Positions 16,353 to 26,340 are shown, counted from the stretch's first letter. The stretch is 64,000 nucleotides of DNA from an uncultured Bacteroidaceae bacterium (GCA_934271655.1 CAKQRW010000006.1:1-64000); one strand, 5' to 3'. Notes: generated by a model not told the origin, from the letters alone. Program-made: numbers and translations.

Positions 16353-18176
16353 ATGACCAAAGACAGCGAGCGACTAAAAAGACTCAAGACCATCGTGAAC
16401 AGCCTATCCGAGGAACCTGGATGCTACCAGTATCTCGACAAGAATGGCGTGATCATCTACGTGGGCAAAGCGAAAAACCTTAAACGCAGAGTCAGCTCAT
16501 ATTTCAACAACTCTCCCAAGAACCGAAAGACACAGATTCTTGTAAGCAAGATTGAGGACATCAAATATATCGTGGTGCCTACCGACGAGGACGCTCTCAT
16601 CCAAGAGAACAATCTCATCAAGGAGCACCAGCCGTTCTACAACATCCTGCTCAAGGACGGCAAGACCTACCCTTCCGTATGTGTCACCAACGAATATCTG
16701 CCGCGCGTGATCAAGACACGCAACATAGACAAGGGCCTGGGCACATACTACGGTCCCTTCAGCCACCAGGGCACACTCAACGCCATGCTTGAACTTATCG
16801 ACAAACTCTATAGCGTAAGGCTATGCCACACAGACATCACAGAGGAGAAGATAAGGGAGAAGAAAGTGAAAAGCTGCCTGTACTACGACATAGGCAAATG
16901 CCAGGCTCCTTGCATCGGACTACAGTCAAGAGACAACTACATAGAGCAAATAGACGAAATCAAAGACATCCTGAGCGGCAACACACGGGCGCTATGCAAG
17001 AAGCTGCTTCAGGAAATGGAGGAGCTGGCTGAGCGCGAAGAGTTCATACAAGCCGAAGCCGTAAAGCAGAAATACATCATGGCCAAAGATTTCGACAGCA
17101 AGAGCCGTGTCATCACAAGCACCAACCAAAACATCGATGTGTTCAGCATCGAGGACGATGAGAACAAGGCATGGGTGAACTACATGCACGTAGTGAACGG
17201 CTGCATCACAAGAGTGTTCACAAACGAATACAAGAAGAGGCTGGACGAGACAAAGGAGGAAATCCTGGCTCTTGCCATCGTGAGCATGAGAGAGAAATAC
17301 GGCAACAGTTCCAAGGAAGTTGTAGTTCCATTTGAACAGGACTTCCATCTCAACGGCGTTGAATTCATCGTGCCAAAGGCTGGCGACAAGAAGAAACTGC
17401 TCTTTCTCTCCGAATCCAACGTGCGCCAGTACAGGATAGACGCACTGAAGCAAGAGGACAAGCTCAACCCGGAGCAGAGAAACATCAACATACTGAAGGA
17501 ACTCCAGCGCAAGCTCAAGTTGCCCAAGCTGCCCATGCGCATCGAATGCTTTGACAACTCCAACATCATGGGCCAAGACGCTGTGGCTGGCTGCGTCGTA
17601 TTCATCGGCGGAAAGAAGTCGAAAGAGAACTACAGGAAATACAACATAAAGACAGTTGTGGGTCCCGACGACTATGCCTCGATGAGCGAGGTAGTATTCC
17701 GCAAATACAGCCGTGCCGTCGACGAAGGCACGACGCTGCCAGACCTTATCATCACGGATGGTGGCAAGGGACAGATGGAAGTGGTGAGGAAGGTTATCGA
17801 AGACAAGCTGCATCTCGACATCCCGATTGCCGGTCTTGCCAAAGACAGCCATCACAGGACCAACGAGCTGCTATTTGGCTTTCCGCCCATGGTGGTTGGC
17901 GTGGAGATGGACAGCCCCCTATTCCGTCTGCTCACGCAGATACAGGACGAGGTGCACAGATTCGCTATAACATTCCACAAGAACAAGAGGGCCAAGCACA
18001 ACACAGAGTCGGAACTTGACAGCATCAAAGGCATCGGCGACGCCACAAAGAAGACATTGCTCAAGGTGTTCAAGAGTCTGAAGCGCGTGAGAGAGGCTAG
18101 TCTGGAAGAACTGACAGAGGCAATTGGAGCCAGCAAGGCTAAGCTGATACAGGAGCACTACGGGCAGCGTTCATGA
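16353..18176 (+). CDS. uvrC: Excinuclease ABC subunit C
   Basis: Makes both incisions in UvrABC nucleotide excision repair. The 607 residues include the N-terminal GIY-YIG-type nuclease (PGCYQYLDKNGVIIYVGKAK NLKRR), the four-cysteine Fe-S-like region (CLYYDIGKCQAPCIG), a UVR segment, the C-terminal RNase H-like nuclease (IECFDNSNIMGQDAVAGCVVF, LIITDGGKGQ) and terminal helix-hairpin-helix motifs (SIKGIGDATKKTLLK). I start at MTKDSERLKR; the upstream in-frame Met has no support. Followed by dtd after 156 bases of CA-rich spacer. Confidence 0.96.
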   Translation: MTKDSERLKRLKTIVNSLSEEPGCYQYLDKNGVIIYVGKAKNLKRRVSSYFNNSPKNRKTQILVSKIEDIKYIVVPTDEDALIQENNLIKEHQPFYNILLKDGKTYPSVCVTNEYLPRVIKTRNIDKGLGTYYGPFSHQGTLNAMLELIDKLYSVRLCHTDITEEKIREKKVKSCLYYDIGKCQAPCIGLQSRDNYIEQIDEIKDILSGNTRALCKKLLQEMEELAEREEFIQAEAVKQKYIMAKDFDSKSRVITSTNQNIDVFSIEDDENKAWVNYMHVVNGCITRVFTNEYKKRLDETKEEILALAIVSMREKYGNSSKEVVVPFEQDFHLNGVEFIVPKAGDKKKLLFLSESNVRQYRIDALKQEDKLNPEQRNINILKELQRKLKLPKLPMRIECFDNSNIMGQDAVAGCVVFIGGKKSKENYRKYNIKTVVGPDDYASMSEVVFRKYSRAVDEGTTLPDLIITDGGKGQMEVVRKVIEDKLHLDIPIAGLAKDSHHRTNELLFGFPPMVVGVEMDSPLFRLLTQIQDEVHRFAITFHKNKRAKHNTESELDSIKGIGDATKKTLLKVFKSLKRVREASLEELTEAIGASKAKLIQEHYGQRS

Positions 18177-18332
18177 TAAGAGCACACGCCACGATTCCAT
18201 CAATACATTTATTCAAGAACACAAATATTCATTATTCATACAGACAACAAGAATACATAGATTCAAGCTACACGAACATTCAAACCACACGTACATACAA
18301 GCTACACATACAACAACCATACATACATTCAA

Positions 18333-18785
18333 ATGAGAGCAGTTATACAAAGAGTGACACACGCTTCTGTCACTATAGGCGACGAAGTGAAATCAAAGAT
18401 AGGCAATGGCTATCTCATCCTGTTGGGATGTGAGAATGCCGATACAGAAGAAGACATACAATGGCTGGCAAAGAAGATTTGCGGATTGAGAGTCTTTGAC
18501 GATGACAACGGAGTGATGAACAGGTCTATCATGGAAACAGGCGGAGACGCCATTGTAGTGAGCCAATTCACCCTATGGGCGAGCTATAAGAAAGGCAACA
18601 GACCATCGTATCTGAGAGCTGGCAGCCATGAAGTGACCAAGCCTCTCTACGAGCGTTTCTGCGCCGTGCTGTCAGAACATCTTGGCAAACCTGTAGGCAC
18701 AGGGGAATTTGGAGCATACATGAAGGTGGATCTGCTCAACGACGGCCCTGTCACCATATGCATGGACACGAAAAACAAAGAATAA
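18333..18785 (+). CDS. dtd: D-aminoacyl-tRNA deacylase
   Basis: Hydrolyses D-aminoacyl-tRNA (and glycyl-tRNA-Ala mischarging) as a quality-control step in translation. The 150-residue protein begins MRAVIQRVTHASVTI as usual and has the two signature motifs, SQFTL (about 77-81) and the GPVT motif (NDGPVTICMD near the C-terminus), that form the active site across the dimer. Six bases separate its stop from deoC, so the two are probably co-transcribed. Confidence 0.96.
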   Translation: MRAVIQRVTHASVTIGDEVKSKIGNGYLILLGCENADTEEDIQWLAKKICGLRVFDDDNGVMNRSIMETGGDAIVVSQFTLWASYKKGNRPSYLRAGSHEVTKPLYERFCAVLSEHLGKPVGTGEFGAYMKVDLLNDGPVTICMDTKNKE

Positions 18786-18791
18786 ATAACT

Positions 18792-19679
18792 ATGGAAGAA
18801 AACAAGTATTTTAAAGCCCTAAGCCAGTATGATACTGACCTGGACGACGACAAGGTGAAAAGACAGACAGAGCTCCTGCTCAGCAAGCACCTCAAGGAGA
18901 ATGACACAAGAGACGTGAAGCTTTTTCTCCTCAACAGCGTTGAATTGACTTCCCTAAAGACAACAGACAATGAAGACAGCATACTGCGCTTTGTAGAGAA
19001 GGTGAACAAGTTTGACGACGTTTACCCAGAATTAGGACACGTGGCTACCGTATGCGTCTATCCCAACTATGCAAAAGTATGCCATGACGCACTTGAAAAC
19101 GAGGATGTAGAGATAGCATGCGTGGCAGGCTCATTCCCTTCGTCACAAACATTCATGGAAGTGAAGGTAGCCGAGACAGCACTTGCCATCAGCGAGGGCG
19201 CCACAGAGATTGACATCGTGATGCCTGTGGGCAAGTTCCTCAATGGCGACTATGAGGGCATGTGCGATGAAATCGAAGAAATAAAGAACGTGTGCGGCGA
19301 GAAGCCTCTGAAAGTCATTCTGGAGACAGGATGCCTGAAGACTGCCTCCAACATCAAAAAAGCCAGCATACTGGCCATGTACGCTGGAGCAGACTATATC
19401 AAGACATCAACAGGCAAACTCAATCCTGCAGCCACTCCAGAGGCCGCCCTGGTGATGTGCCAAGCCATCAAGGAGTATTACGATACTACTGGCATACAGA
19501 TAGGATTCAAGCCTGCAGGTGGACTGAAGACTGTAGAGGACGCACTCGCCTACTATACCATAGTAAAGCAGGTGCTTGGAGAGAAATGGCTCACGAATAA
19601 GTGGTTCAGACTGGGCACAAGCTCGCTTGCCAACAAGCTCCTCTCAGATATAAAGGGAGAAGAAGTGAAATTCTTCTGA
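18792..19679 (+). CDS. deoC: Deoxyribose-phosphate aldolase
   Basis: Cleaves 2-deoxyribose 5-phosphate to acetaldehyde and glyceraldehyde 3-phosphate in deoxynucleoside catabolism. The 295-residue length matches the longer Bacteroidota form. The Schiff-base lysine lies in YIKTSTGK (about residues 197-204), with the paired lysine in GFKPAGG. TEIDIVMPVGKFLNGDYE matches the family TIM-barrel strands. It lies in an apparent dtd-deoC operon and is followed by a bidirectional hairpin. Confidence 0.95.
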   Translation: MEENKYFKALSQYDTDLDDDKVKRQTELLLSKHLKENDTRDVKLFLLNSVELTSLKTTDNEDSILRFVEKVNKFDDVYPELGHVATVCVYPNYAKVCHDALENEDVEIACVAGSFPSSQTFMEVKVAETALAISEGATEIDIVMPVGKFLNGDYEGMCDEIEEIKNVCGEKPLKVILETGCLKTASNIKKASILAMYAGADYIKTSTGKLNPAATPEAALVMCQAIKEYYDTTGIQIGFKPAGGLKTVEDALAYYTIVKQVLGEKWLTNKWFRLGTSSLANKLLSDIKGEEVKFF

Positions 19680-19707
19680 TGGCCAGCCGCAAAAGAACTC
19701 AGCTTCG

Positions 19708-19800
19708 CCCTACCGTTATACTTTTCATAAGAAACGCAAGACTGTTTCGCTTGTCTATTGTAAGAGACAAGCATCCTACCGTTATACATTTCAGAAGAAA
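19708..19800. repeat. Direct repeat pair after deoC
   Basis: CCTACCGTTATACTTTTCAT at 19709-19728 recurs as CCTACCGTTATACATTTCAG at 19775-19794, 66 bases apart, with a small hairpin (CTTGTCT / AGACAAG, 19750-19771) between. No coding sense is visible. Confidence 0.5.
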
Positions 19801-19836
19801 TGGCAACCGCCATTTCCATACTGTCCATAAAATCAA

Positions 19837-19867
19837 ATTCCCCTGGCAGCATGGCTGCCAGGGGAAT
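19837..19867. terminator. Bidirectional terminator hairpin between deoC and the polyprenyl synthase
   Basis: ATTCCCCTGGCAG pairs perfectly with CTGCCAGGGGAAT (13 bp, 5-base loop) between two converging genes. On the minus strand it is followed by a T-rich stretch. Confidence 0.75.
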
Positions 19868-19879
19868 CTGCATATTGTG

Positions 19880-20857
19880 CTATAGTATTCTTTTTATCGC
19901 ATAATCAACATATAATAAGAGAGAAGCCTTTGCCTCCGAATCAGGATAGCCCTCAAGCAGAGACTTGGCCTTCATAGCGTAATCATCCATCACCTTAACA
20001 GCATACTCTATGCCGCCATTGACCTTGGTGAAAGCCACAAGCTCATCAATCATGTCTTGTGACGCATCGCCCATCTTCACCTTGTGCGCTATATCCATCA
20101 TACGCTCGTCATCAGCAGTAAGAAGAGCGTATATGACAGGAAGAGTAAGCTTGCCCTCCTTCATGTCGTTGCCAGTAGGCTTGCCTATAGAAGCGTCATC
20201 ACTGTAGTCAAAGATGTCATCACGTATCTGGAAGCATATGCCTATGTACTCACCCAGCATTTTCATGCGCTCCGCATCGGTTTCATCAGCAGAAACAGAC
20301 AATGCCCCAGCCTCTGCACATGCCGAGAAGAGAGCCGCTGTCTTATTCCTTATTATGTCAAAATACACAGCCTCTGAGATGTCCTGATTGTTCACATTGT
20401 CAAGCTGAAGAATTTCCCCGCTTGCAAGATTCTGCGCCGCCCTTGACACGATGCCCACAAGGCGCAGACTTCCTGCTCTTGAAGCGCACAAGAGGGCATT
20501 GGCCAACAGATAGTCTCCCACCAGCACAGCCACCTTGTTGCCATAAGCGCAATTGACCGACTTCTGCCCTCTGCGCTCCTCACTTTCGTCGACTATGTCG
20601 TCGTGAACCAGACTGGCCGTATGGAAGTACTCGAAAGTGGCTGCTGTATAAAGAGACTTTTCCGCAATTTCGCCACCCAGCAGCTTAGACACAAGAAGTG
20701 TGAGCATAGGCCGCATCATCTTCCCCTTCCTTTCGCTGATAGCCTTGAACACCTCACGCAACAAAGGATCTGAGTGGTTCAGGTAACTGTCAAAGAGTAC
20801 TCTGTACCTCTCCATATCAGCCTCTATCGGCTTTCTTATTTGACGAATGATTTCCAT
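19880..20857 (-). CDS. Polyprenyl diphosphate synthase (long-chain, probably menaquinone side chain)
   Basis: Condenses isopentenyl diphosphate units onto an allylic primer. The 325 residues carry both aspartate-rich motifs of trans-prenyl synthases: LVHDDIVDESEERRG (DDxxD, about residue 82) and FQIRDDIFDYSDD (about 207), with GKPTGNDMKEGKLTLP following. Residues before the first motif lack the bulky stop typical of short-chain enzymes, which fits an octaprenyl- or heptaprenyl-type product; chain length cannot be fixed from sequence. Transcribed divergently from polA with its own promoter. The window's FrdCAB would use the menaquinone made from such side chains. Confidence 0.9.
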   Translation of the reverse strand: MEIIRQIRKPIEADMERYRVLFDSYLNHSDPLLREVFKAISERKGKMMRPMLTLLVSKLLGGEIAEKSLYTAATFEYFHTASLVHDDIVDESEERRGQKSVNCAYGNKVAVLVGDYLLANALLCASRAGSLRLVGIVSRAAQNLASGEILQLDNVNNQDISEAVYFDIIRNKTAALFSACAEAGALSVSADETDAERMKMLGEYIGICFQIRDDIFDYSDDASIGKPTGNDMKEGKLTLPVIYALLTADDERMMDIAHKVKMGDASQDMIDELVAFTKVNGGIEYAVKVMDDYAMKAKSLLEGYPDSEAKASLLLYVDYAIKRIL

Positions 20858-20882
20858 TACCGTAATGATTGCAAATTCTATG

Positions 20883-20912
20883 CAAAGTTAGTGCAAATCA
20901 AGAGTTATACAA
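20883..20912 (-). promoter_or_regulatory. Promoter of the polyprenyl synthase gene
   Basis: Minus strand: TTG (20912-20910), 19 bases, TAACTTTG (20890-20883), matching the Bacteroidota consensus, 26 bases before the start codon. Confidence 0.6.
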
Positions 20913-21014
20913 AATAAAAAAGCCAAATTTAGCTTAAATGCCACAGTATCTCTGGAATTATGCTTCCTAATTGGGAAAATTTTCGTAAGTTTACAATCAA
21001 AATGACAAACATAC

Positions 21015-23882
21015 ATGAATAAACTTTTTTTACTCGACGCATATGCTTTAATCTATAGAGCATACTATGGATTTATAAAGAACCCTCGCATCAACAGCAA
21101 GGGAGAGAACACCTCTGCCATATTAGGCTTCGTAAACACGCTGGAAGACCTGCTCGGCAGGGAGAACCCTGAATACATAGGCGTGGTCTTCGACCCCAGC
21201 GGCCCTACATTTCGCCATGAGGCATACAAGCCATATAAGGCGCAAAGGGAGGAGACGCCAGAAGCGATACGGTTTGCTGTGCCCATCATCAAGGACATCC
21301 TGAACGCATACAACATTCCTGTCATAGAGGTGAAAGGCTATGAGGCAGACGATGTCATCGGAACACTTGCCAAGCAAAGCGAGAGCATCGGAGACATAGA
21401 GACCTACATGATGACACCCGACAAGGACTATGGCCAACTTGTGTCGCCCAGCGTGCGCATATATAAGCCACGCCACGATGGAGGTTTTGACATCATTGGC
21501 GAGAAGGAGGTCATAGAGAAGTATGGCATCAGCTCTACAGACCAGGTGGTCGACCTACTTGGCCTTATGGGCGACTCGGCCGACAACTACCCTGGATGTC
21601 CTGGCGTGGGAGAGAAAACTGCCGTCAAACTCATCAATCAGTTCGGTTCCACCGAAAATATGCTGGAGCATACAGACGAGATAAAGGGAGCATTGAGAAA
21701 GAAAGTGGAGGAGCATGTGGAGGAAATCAAGATGTCGAAGTTTCTAGCTGCCATCAAGACTGACGTGCCAGTCACACTCGACCTCAGTAGCCTGAAGAGA
21801 GAAGAGAAGAATGAAGCCGAACTGAGAAGCATCTTCGAGCGACTGGAGTTCCGTACCGTTCTGCAACGAATATTCGGTTCGGCTCCCGACAGCGTCAAAA
21901 CAAAGCAAGCGCCTGCTGGCAAGACCAACAGCCACCTCTTCACAGGCGACCTCTTCGGAGGAGAACCTTCAAAGGACAATCTTGCAAAAAATAAGGGTGA
22001 TGAGAATAGCCTTTTCTCGGGAAATTCCACGGGAGACTTATTTTTTGCGAACCTCGAAGACATAAAATCAGTCAATCACTCGTACTATCTTGTTGATAAT
22101 GCGGATGAAATAGACAAGCTTATTGCAAAAATACTTACAAATAAGCTTGTAAGCATAGACACAGAGACCACCTCCGTCGATGCAATGGACGCAAAACTCG
22201 TTGGAATGAGCTTCTCCGTGACCGAAAACGAGGCTTACTACGTTCCTGTACCGGCACACGATGACTGGAAAGGCAAAAAGTATGAGGAGGCTCTCTCAAT
22301 TGTTAATAAATTTAAAACGATCTATGAGTCGGAAGAAATAGAGAAAGTGGGGCAAAACATCAAGTACGACATGCTCGTGCTCTCCAACTACGGCGTGCAC
22401 GTGACAGGCAAGATGTTCGACACGATGATAGCCCACTATGTCATCGCACCAGAACTGCGTCACAACATGGACTACCTGGCTGAGGTGTATCTCAAATACA
22501 AGACTATCCACATCAACGAACTCATTGGCTCGGGCAAGAAACAAAAACTGATGAGCGAGCTGACTCCAACAGAAGTGTATGAATATGCAGCAGAAGATGC
22601 CGACGTGACTCTGCGCCTGAAAAACGTGCTGGAAAAGGAACTTGAGGAAAAAGGACTCACAAAGCTCTTCGAGGAAATAGAGATGCCACTAGTACCAGTG
22701 CTGGCGCACATGGAGGAAAACGGCGTGAGAGTGGACACCCATTCACTTGCCGAGACATCCAAGACATTCACCGACAGGATGCAAAGCATAGAAGCCGAGA
22801 TAAGGGAAATAGCTGGGGCCGACCTCAACATCAGCTCTCCAAAACAGATTGGCGAACTGCTCTTCGACAAGCTCCAGCTTGACAGCAAGGCCAAGAAAAC
22901 CAAGAAAGGGCAATACGTGACCGACGAGGCTACCCTTCTCGCCCTCAAGTCAAAGCATCCTATCATAGAGAAGATACTCGACTACAGAGGTTACAAGAAA
23001 CTGCTGAGCACATACATAGACGCGCTGCCACAATTGGTCAACAAACGCACAGGCCACATACACACATCTTATAATCAGGCCGTCACGTCTACCGGACGTC
23101 TCTCTTCAAGCAATCCGAATCTGCAAAACATACCCGTTAGGGACGAGAACGGCAAAGAGGTAAGAAAAGCCTTCATCCCCGACGACGGAGAGACATTCTT
23201 CTCTGCCGACTACAGCCAGATCGAACTGCGTCTCATGGCACATCTCAGCCAAGACAAGAACATGCTCGAAGACTTCAACTCAGGCCATGACATACACCAG
23301 GCCACAGCAGCCAAGGTGTTTAAGGTGCCAATGGAAGAGGTCTCACCAAGCATGAGAAGAAAAGCCAAGACAGCCAATTTCGGCATCATATACGGCATCT
23401 CAGCCTTCGGTCTCGCAGAGCGCATGGAAGTGAGCCGCAGCGAGGCCAAACAGCTCATAGATGACTATTTCAGCACCTATCCCATGGTGAAGGAATATAT
23501 GGACAAGAGCATAGAGACAGCAAGAGAGAAAGGCTATACGGAGACACTCTTCGGCCGCCGCTGCCAACTGCCCGACATCAACTCAAGAAATGCCGTGGTG
23601 AGAGGATATGCGGAAAGAAACGCCATCAATGCCCCCATACAGGGCACAGCAGCCGACATCATCAAGATAGCTATGATAAACATAGACAAGAGGATGAGGG
23701 CCGAAGGCATGAAATCGAAGATGATACTGCAAGTGCACGACGAACTCAACTTCTCTGTGGCGCAGGAGGAGAGAGAACAGCTGCAAGCTCTCGTCACCCA
23801 AGAGATGGAAGCTGCCGCCAAGCTCTCTGTGCCGCTCATAGCAGAATGCGGTTGGGGCGACAACTGGCTCATGGCTCATTGA
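21015..23882 (+). CDS. polA: DNA polymerase I
   Basis: Repair and Okazaki-fragment polymerase of 955 residues with all three domains. The N-terminal 5'-3' exonuclease (MNKLFLLDAYALIYRAYYGF, EADDVIGTLA, LMGDSADNYPGCPGVGEKTA) is followed by a 3'-5' exonuclease with an intact DxE motif (LVSIDTETTS), then the family A polymerase with DYSQIELRLMAH (motif A), the O-helix RRKAKTANFGIIYGIS and motif C LQVHDELNF. The proofreading domain therefore looks active, unlike in some bacteria. An odd low-complexity linker (about 300-345) joins the first two domains. The following secreted nuclease-like gene starts 21 bases later. Confidence 0.97.
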   Translation: MNKLFLLDAYALIYRAYYGFIKNPRINSKGENTSAILGFVNTLEDLLGRENPEYIGVVFDPSGPTFRHEAYKPYKAQREETPEAIRFAVPIIKDILNAYNIPVIEVKGYEADDVIGTLAKQSESIGDIETYMMTPDKDYGQLVSPSVRIYKPRHDGGFDIIGEKEVIEKYGISSTDQVVDLLGLMGDSADNYPGCPGVGEKTAVKLINQFGSTENMLEHTDEIKGALRKKVEEHVEEIKMSKFLAAIKTDVPVTLDLSSLKREEKNEAELRSIFERLEFRTVLQRIFGSAPDSVKTKQAPAGKTNSHLFTGDLFGGEPSKDNLAKNKGDENSLFSGNSTGDLFFANLEDIKSVNHSYYLVDNADEIDKLIAKILTNKLVSIDTETTSVDAMDAKLVGMSFSVTENEAYYVPVPAHDDWKGKKYEEALSIVNKFKTIYESEEIEKVGQNIKYDMLVLSNYGVHVTGKMFDTMIAHYVIAPELRHNMDYLAEVYLKYKTIHINELIGSGKKQKLMSELTPTEVYEYAAEDADVTLRLKNVLEKELEEKGLTKLFEEIEMPLVPVLAHMEENGVRVDTHSLAETSKTFTDRMQSIEAEIREIAGADLNISSPKQIGELLFDKLQLDSKAKKTKKGQYVTDEATLLALKSKHPIIEKILDYRGYKKLLSTYIDALPQLVNKRTGHIHTSYNQAVTSTGRLSSSNPNLQNIPVRDENGKEVRKAFIPDDGETFFSADYSQIELRLMAHLSQDKNMLEDFNSGHDIHQATAAKVFKVPMEEVSPSMRRKAKTANFGIIYGISAFGLAERMEVSRSEAKQLIDDYFSTYPMVKEYMDKSIETAREKGYTETLFGRRCQLPDINSRNAVVRGYAERNAINAPIQGTAADIIKIAMINIDKRMRAEGMKSKMILQVHDELNFSVAQEEREQLQALVTQEMEAAAKLSVPLIAECGWGDNWLMAH

Positions 23883-23903
23883 CATAAGGTTACATACTTT
23901 TTT

Positions 23904-24860
23904 ATGAGATATATCCACACACTCATTCTGACTACATCTTTGATGTGCTCTGTCTTTACACAAGGACAGAGCACATTCAGTATCATGTCATACAACATAG
24001 AGAACGCCTTCGACACCATACACGACGAAGGCAAGAACGACTACGACTATCTGCCTGGCGGTGAGAAAGGCTGGAGCACTTACAGGCTGTTCAGAAAACT
24101 GAAGAGCGTGGGCAAAGTCATAGCAGCAGCCAACGAGAACAGACCCATAGACCTGATAGGACTGTGCGAGGTGGAGAACGAAAACGTGATGGACGGCCTC
24201 ACCAAGCACACACCGTTACGAAACATGGGATACAGATACGTCATGACCTCGTCTGAAGACGAACGCGGCATAGACGTGGCCCTGCTCTACTCGCCATACA
24301 CCTTTCACATAAAAAGCCATCATGCTATAAATGTGAGCATTCCAAACAAAAAAACAAGAGACATACTGCATGCCACAGGAACCATCGTTTCGGGCGACAC
24401 ACTCGATGTATATGTGGTTCACCTGCCATCCAAACTGGGCGGAGCCGAGTCAAAAGCGCTAAGTCTGCGCGCCACTTCAATACTGCGCAGCCATGTTGAC
24501 TCTGTCATCCACCAGCGGCAGCATCCCAACATCATCGTGATGGGCGACTTCAACGCAGACGACAACTCCAAACAGATAAAGATGCTGACCAGCGAGGGAT
24601 GCCTTGACAACATGACCAGAGGAGCCAGTCCTGGCACTTACTATTTCCAGGGACGATGGTCGTGCATAGACCACATACTTTGCCGCACCACCACCCTCAG
24701 TTCCATCACGTCAAAAGCATTGGCCCTACCCTTTCTGCTTGAGACAGACAACATAAGGCGCAATGTGAAGCCCTTCCGCACATATTTAGGACCTGCCTAT
24801 CACGGAGGCGTGAGCGACCACCTGCCACTGGCTGCCTTTTTCAATATCATCAGGCAATAA
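23904..24860 (+). CDS. Secreted endonuclease/exonuclease/phosphatase family protein
   Basis: A 318-residue protein with a signal peptide (MRYIHTLILTTSLMCSVFTQ GQ) and an EEP fold. Motifs seen are MSYNIENAF (metal/catalytic Asn), GLCEVEN (catalytic Glu), VVHLPSKLGG, MGDFNADD (Asp/Asn pair) and GVSDHLPLAAFF (C-terminal Asp-His). All catalytic positions are present, so it should be an active, exported phosphodiesterase. Substrate may be extracellular DNA or a small phosphate ester; unknown. Its start is 21 bases after polA, so it is likely in the polA transcript. Confidence 0.85.
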   Translation: MRYIHTLILTTSLMCSVFTQGQSTFSIMSYNIENAFDTIHDEGKNDYDYLPGGEKGWSTYRLFRKLKSVGKVIAAANENRPIDLIGLCEVENENVMDGLTKHTPLRNMGYRYVMTSSEDERGIDVALLYSPYTFHIKSHHAINVSIPNKKTRDILHATGTIVSGDTLDVYVVHLPSKLGGAESKALSLRATSILRSHVDSVIHQRQHPNIIVMGDFNADDNSKQIKMLTSEGCLDNMTRGASPGTYYFQGRWSCIDHILCRTTTLSSITSKALALPFLLETDNIRRNVKPFRTYLGPAYHGGVSDHLPLAAFFNIIRQ

Positions 24861-24971
24861 GTAACCATCTGCACACCATTCATGTCCACGAAAACAAGTA
24901 CCAGAATGCTTTTTCTGATGCTATTACTATAAAAAAACGGCCCATAATTTTACAGTCTATCATTATTTCCT

Positions 24972-24979
24972 TATATTTG
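24972..24979 (+). promoter_or_regulatory. -7 element of the lipoprotein promoter
   Basis: TATATTTG matches TAnnTTTG and lies 35 bases before the lipoprotein ATG. No clear -33 TTG is seen upstream, so this is a partial match. Confidence 0.4.
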
Positions 24980-25013
24980 CATCATGACAACAACAAATAA
25001 GAACATTACCAAA

Positions 25014-25667
25014 ATGAAAAAATCAGCATTACTATTCAACGCCATGCTTATAGCAGGCGCAGCCACAATCGGTTTCACATCATGCGGCGACGACGACAAC
25101 GACTCTCCTAAGACTGACCCCGTGAAGAAAGCTACCACAGCCACCGTGCAAGGAGGCTTCTACGTGACCGCAAGCGAGATGAAATACATGGACATCTATG
25201 TCATAGATGCCAACGGCGACTCTACCCTGCTCACCACAAGCAACACTACTGTGAACAACAACATGTCATTTGGTAATGTGTACAAAATGAGTTACACCAC
25301 TTCTGCTTCAGCTATAGCAAACAATGGCGACGAAGCCAGACTGTACACTTTCAGCGTAGAGACCATCAAGACATTCCCAAAGAAACTGACATATGAGGTG
25401 GCAGCCAAACCTAACGGCAACCAGCCATCCGACAACGAGAATATAGTGATACTCTACGCTCCTGCGCTAAATATCCAGAATGACGCTGAGGGCTTCACCA
25501 GTTTCAACTCACACCTCAGCAGCTCCACACTTGTCATCAATGGCGCAAAATGGACTACATATATAGAAAAGGCAGGCGCAAAGAAAGGCATGAAGATAGA
25601 GCTCAACTTCACATCCGCATCCGACCTGGACAACCAGCTCACAGAAACATTCCTGAACAAAAAATAA
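25014..25667 (+). CDS. Putative lipoprotein of unknown function
   Basis: A 217-residue lipoprotein starting MKKSALLFNAMLIAGAATIG with the lipobox TSC, then an acidic stretch GDDDNDS that in Bacteroidota resembles the lipoprotein export signal for the cell surface. The rest is predicted beta-rich (VQGGFYVTASEMKYMDIYVI, SFNSHLSSSTLVINGAKWTT). I recognise no family. The promoter at 24972 suggests it is transcribed alone. A TTG/ATG ten codons upstream is in frame, but the signal peptide fixes the start. Confidence 0.8.
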   Translation: MKKSALLFNAMLIAGAATIGFTSCGDDDNDSPKTDPVKKATTATVQGGFYVTASEMKYMDIYVIDANGDSTLLTTSNTTVNNNMSFGNVYKMSYTTSASAIANNGDEARLYTFSVETIKTFPKKLTYEVAAKPNGNQPSDNENIVILYAPALNIQNDAEGFTSFNSHLSSSTLVINGAKWTTYIEKAGAKKGMKIELNFTSASDLDNQLTETFLNKK

Positions 25668-25750
25668 CAGGACAACACACACGTGGAATGAAAAGAGAGC
25701 CTACACCACAAGACAGACTCCCTCCTTACATCCACACACACTATAAGCTA

Positions 25751-25806
25751 AAAAGCGAATAAGCCAAAAGGAGAACTCTCCACATGGCTTATTCGCTTCT
25801 TTTTAT
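25751..25806. terminator. Bidirectional terminator between lipoprotein and phosphoesterase genes
   Basis: AGCGAATAAGCCA (25754-25766) pairs perfectly with TGGCTTATTCGCT (25785-25797), flanked by A-run on the left and TCTTTTTA on the right, so it can stop transcription from both converging genes. Confidence 0.85.
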
Positions 25807-25824
25807 GACCCATACGGCCTCTTC

Positions 25825-26325
25825 TCAGTGTCTCTCGTCATTCAGTTCGATGACCTCAAGATCCTTAATATCCTTGCCGTCAATATTGAACCTGACAAGC
25901 GTGCGCACAGCATGAAAACCGCTCATGCCAGCCGCTCCAGGATTGATGTGCAGCAAGTCCAGCACAGGGTCATATTTCACCTTGAGCAAATGAGAATGGC
26001 CCGATATGAACAGCTGCGGAGGATTGGCAACAATATCCTTCCTGACACTTGCGTCATACTTGCCAGGATAACCGCCTATATGCTTCATCATCACATCCAC
26101 CTCCTCACACCGCCACCTCAGCACAAGAGGAAACCTGTAGCGGAAATCGCTGCTGTCTATATTGCCATACACAGCCCTAAGCGGAGCTATCTTCTCCAGG
26201 CGGTCGGCCACTTCCATAGTGCCAATGTCGCCCGCATGCCATATCTCATCACACTCCTTGAAGTATTTCACATACCGCTCGTCCCACCATCCGTGAGTGT
26301 CTGAAAGTAAACCTATCCTCTTCAT
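25825..26325 (-). CDS. Metallophosphoesterase, YfcE/MJ0936 family
   Basis: A 166-residue calcineurin-like phosphoesterase. The metal ligands are all visible: LLSDTHGWWDE (D-x-H), WHAGDIG (GD), VYGNID (GN), MKHIGG and ISGHSHLLKV (GHxH). This small family hydrolyses phosphodiesters in vitro, while the cellular substrate is generally not known. It starts 15 bases before the end of the GH53 gene transcribed in the same direction upstream, so the two may share a transcript. Confidence 0.9.
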   Translation of the reverse strand: MKRIGLLSDTHGWWDERYVKYFKECDEIWHAGDIGTMEVADRLEKIAPLRAVYGNIDSSDFRYRFPLVLRWRCEEVDVMMKHIGGYPGKYDASVRKDIVANPPQLFISGHSHLLKVKYDPVLDLLHINPGAAGMSGFHAVRTLVRFNIDGKDIKDLEVIELNDERH

Positions 26326-26340
26326 ATACGTCCCTGTTGA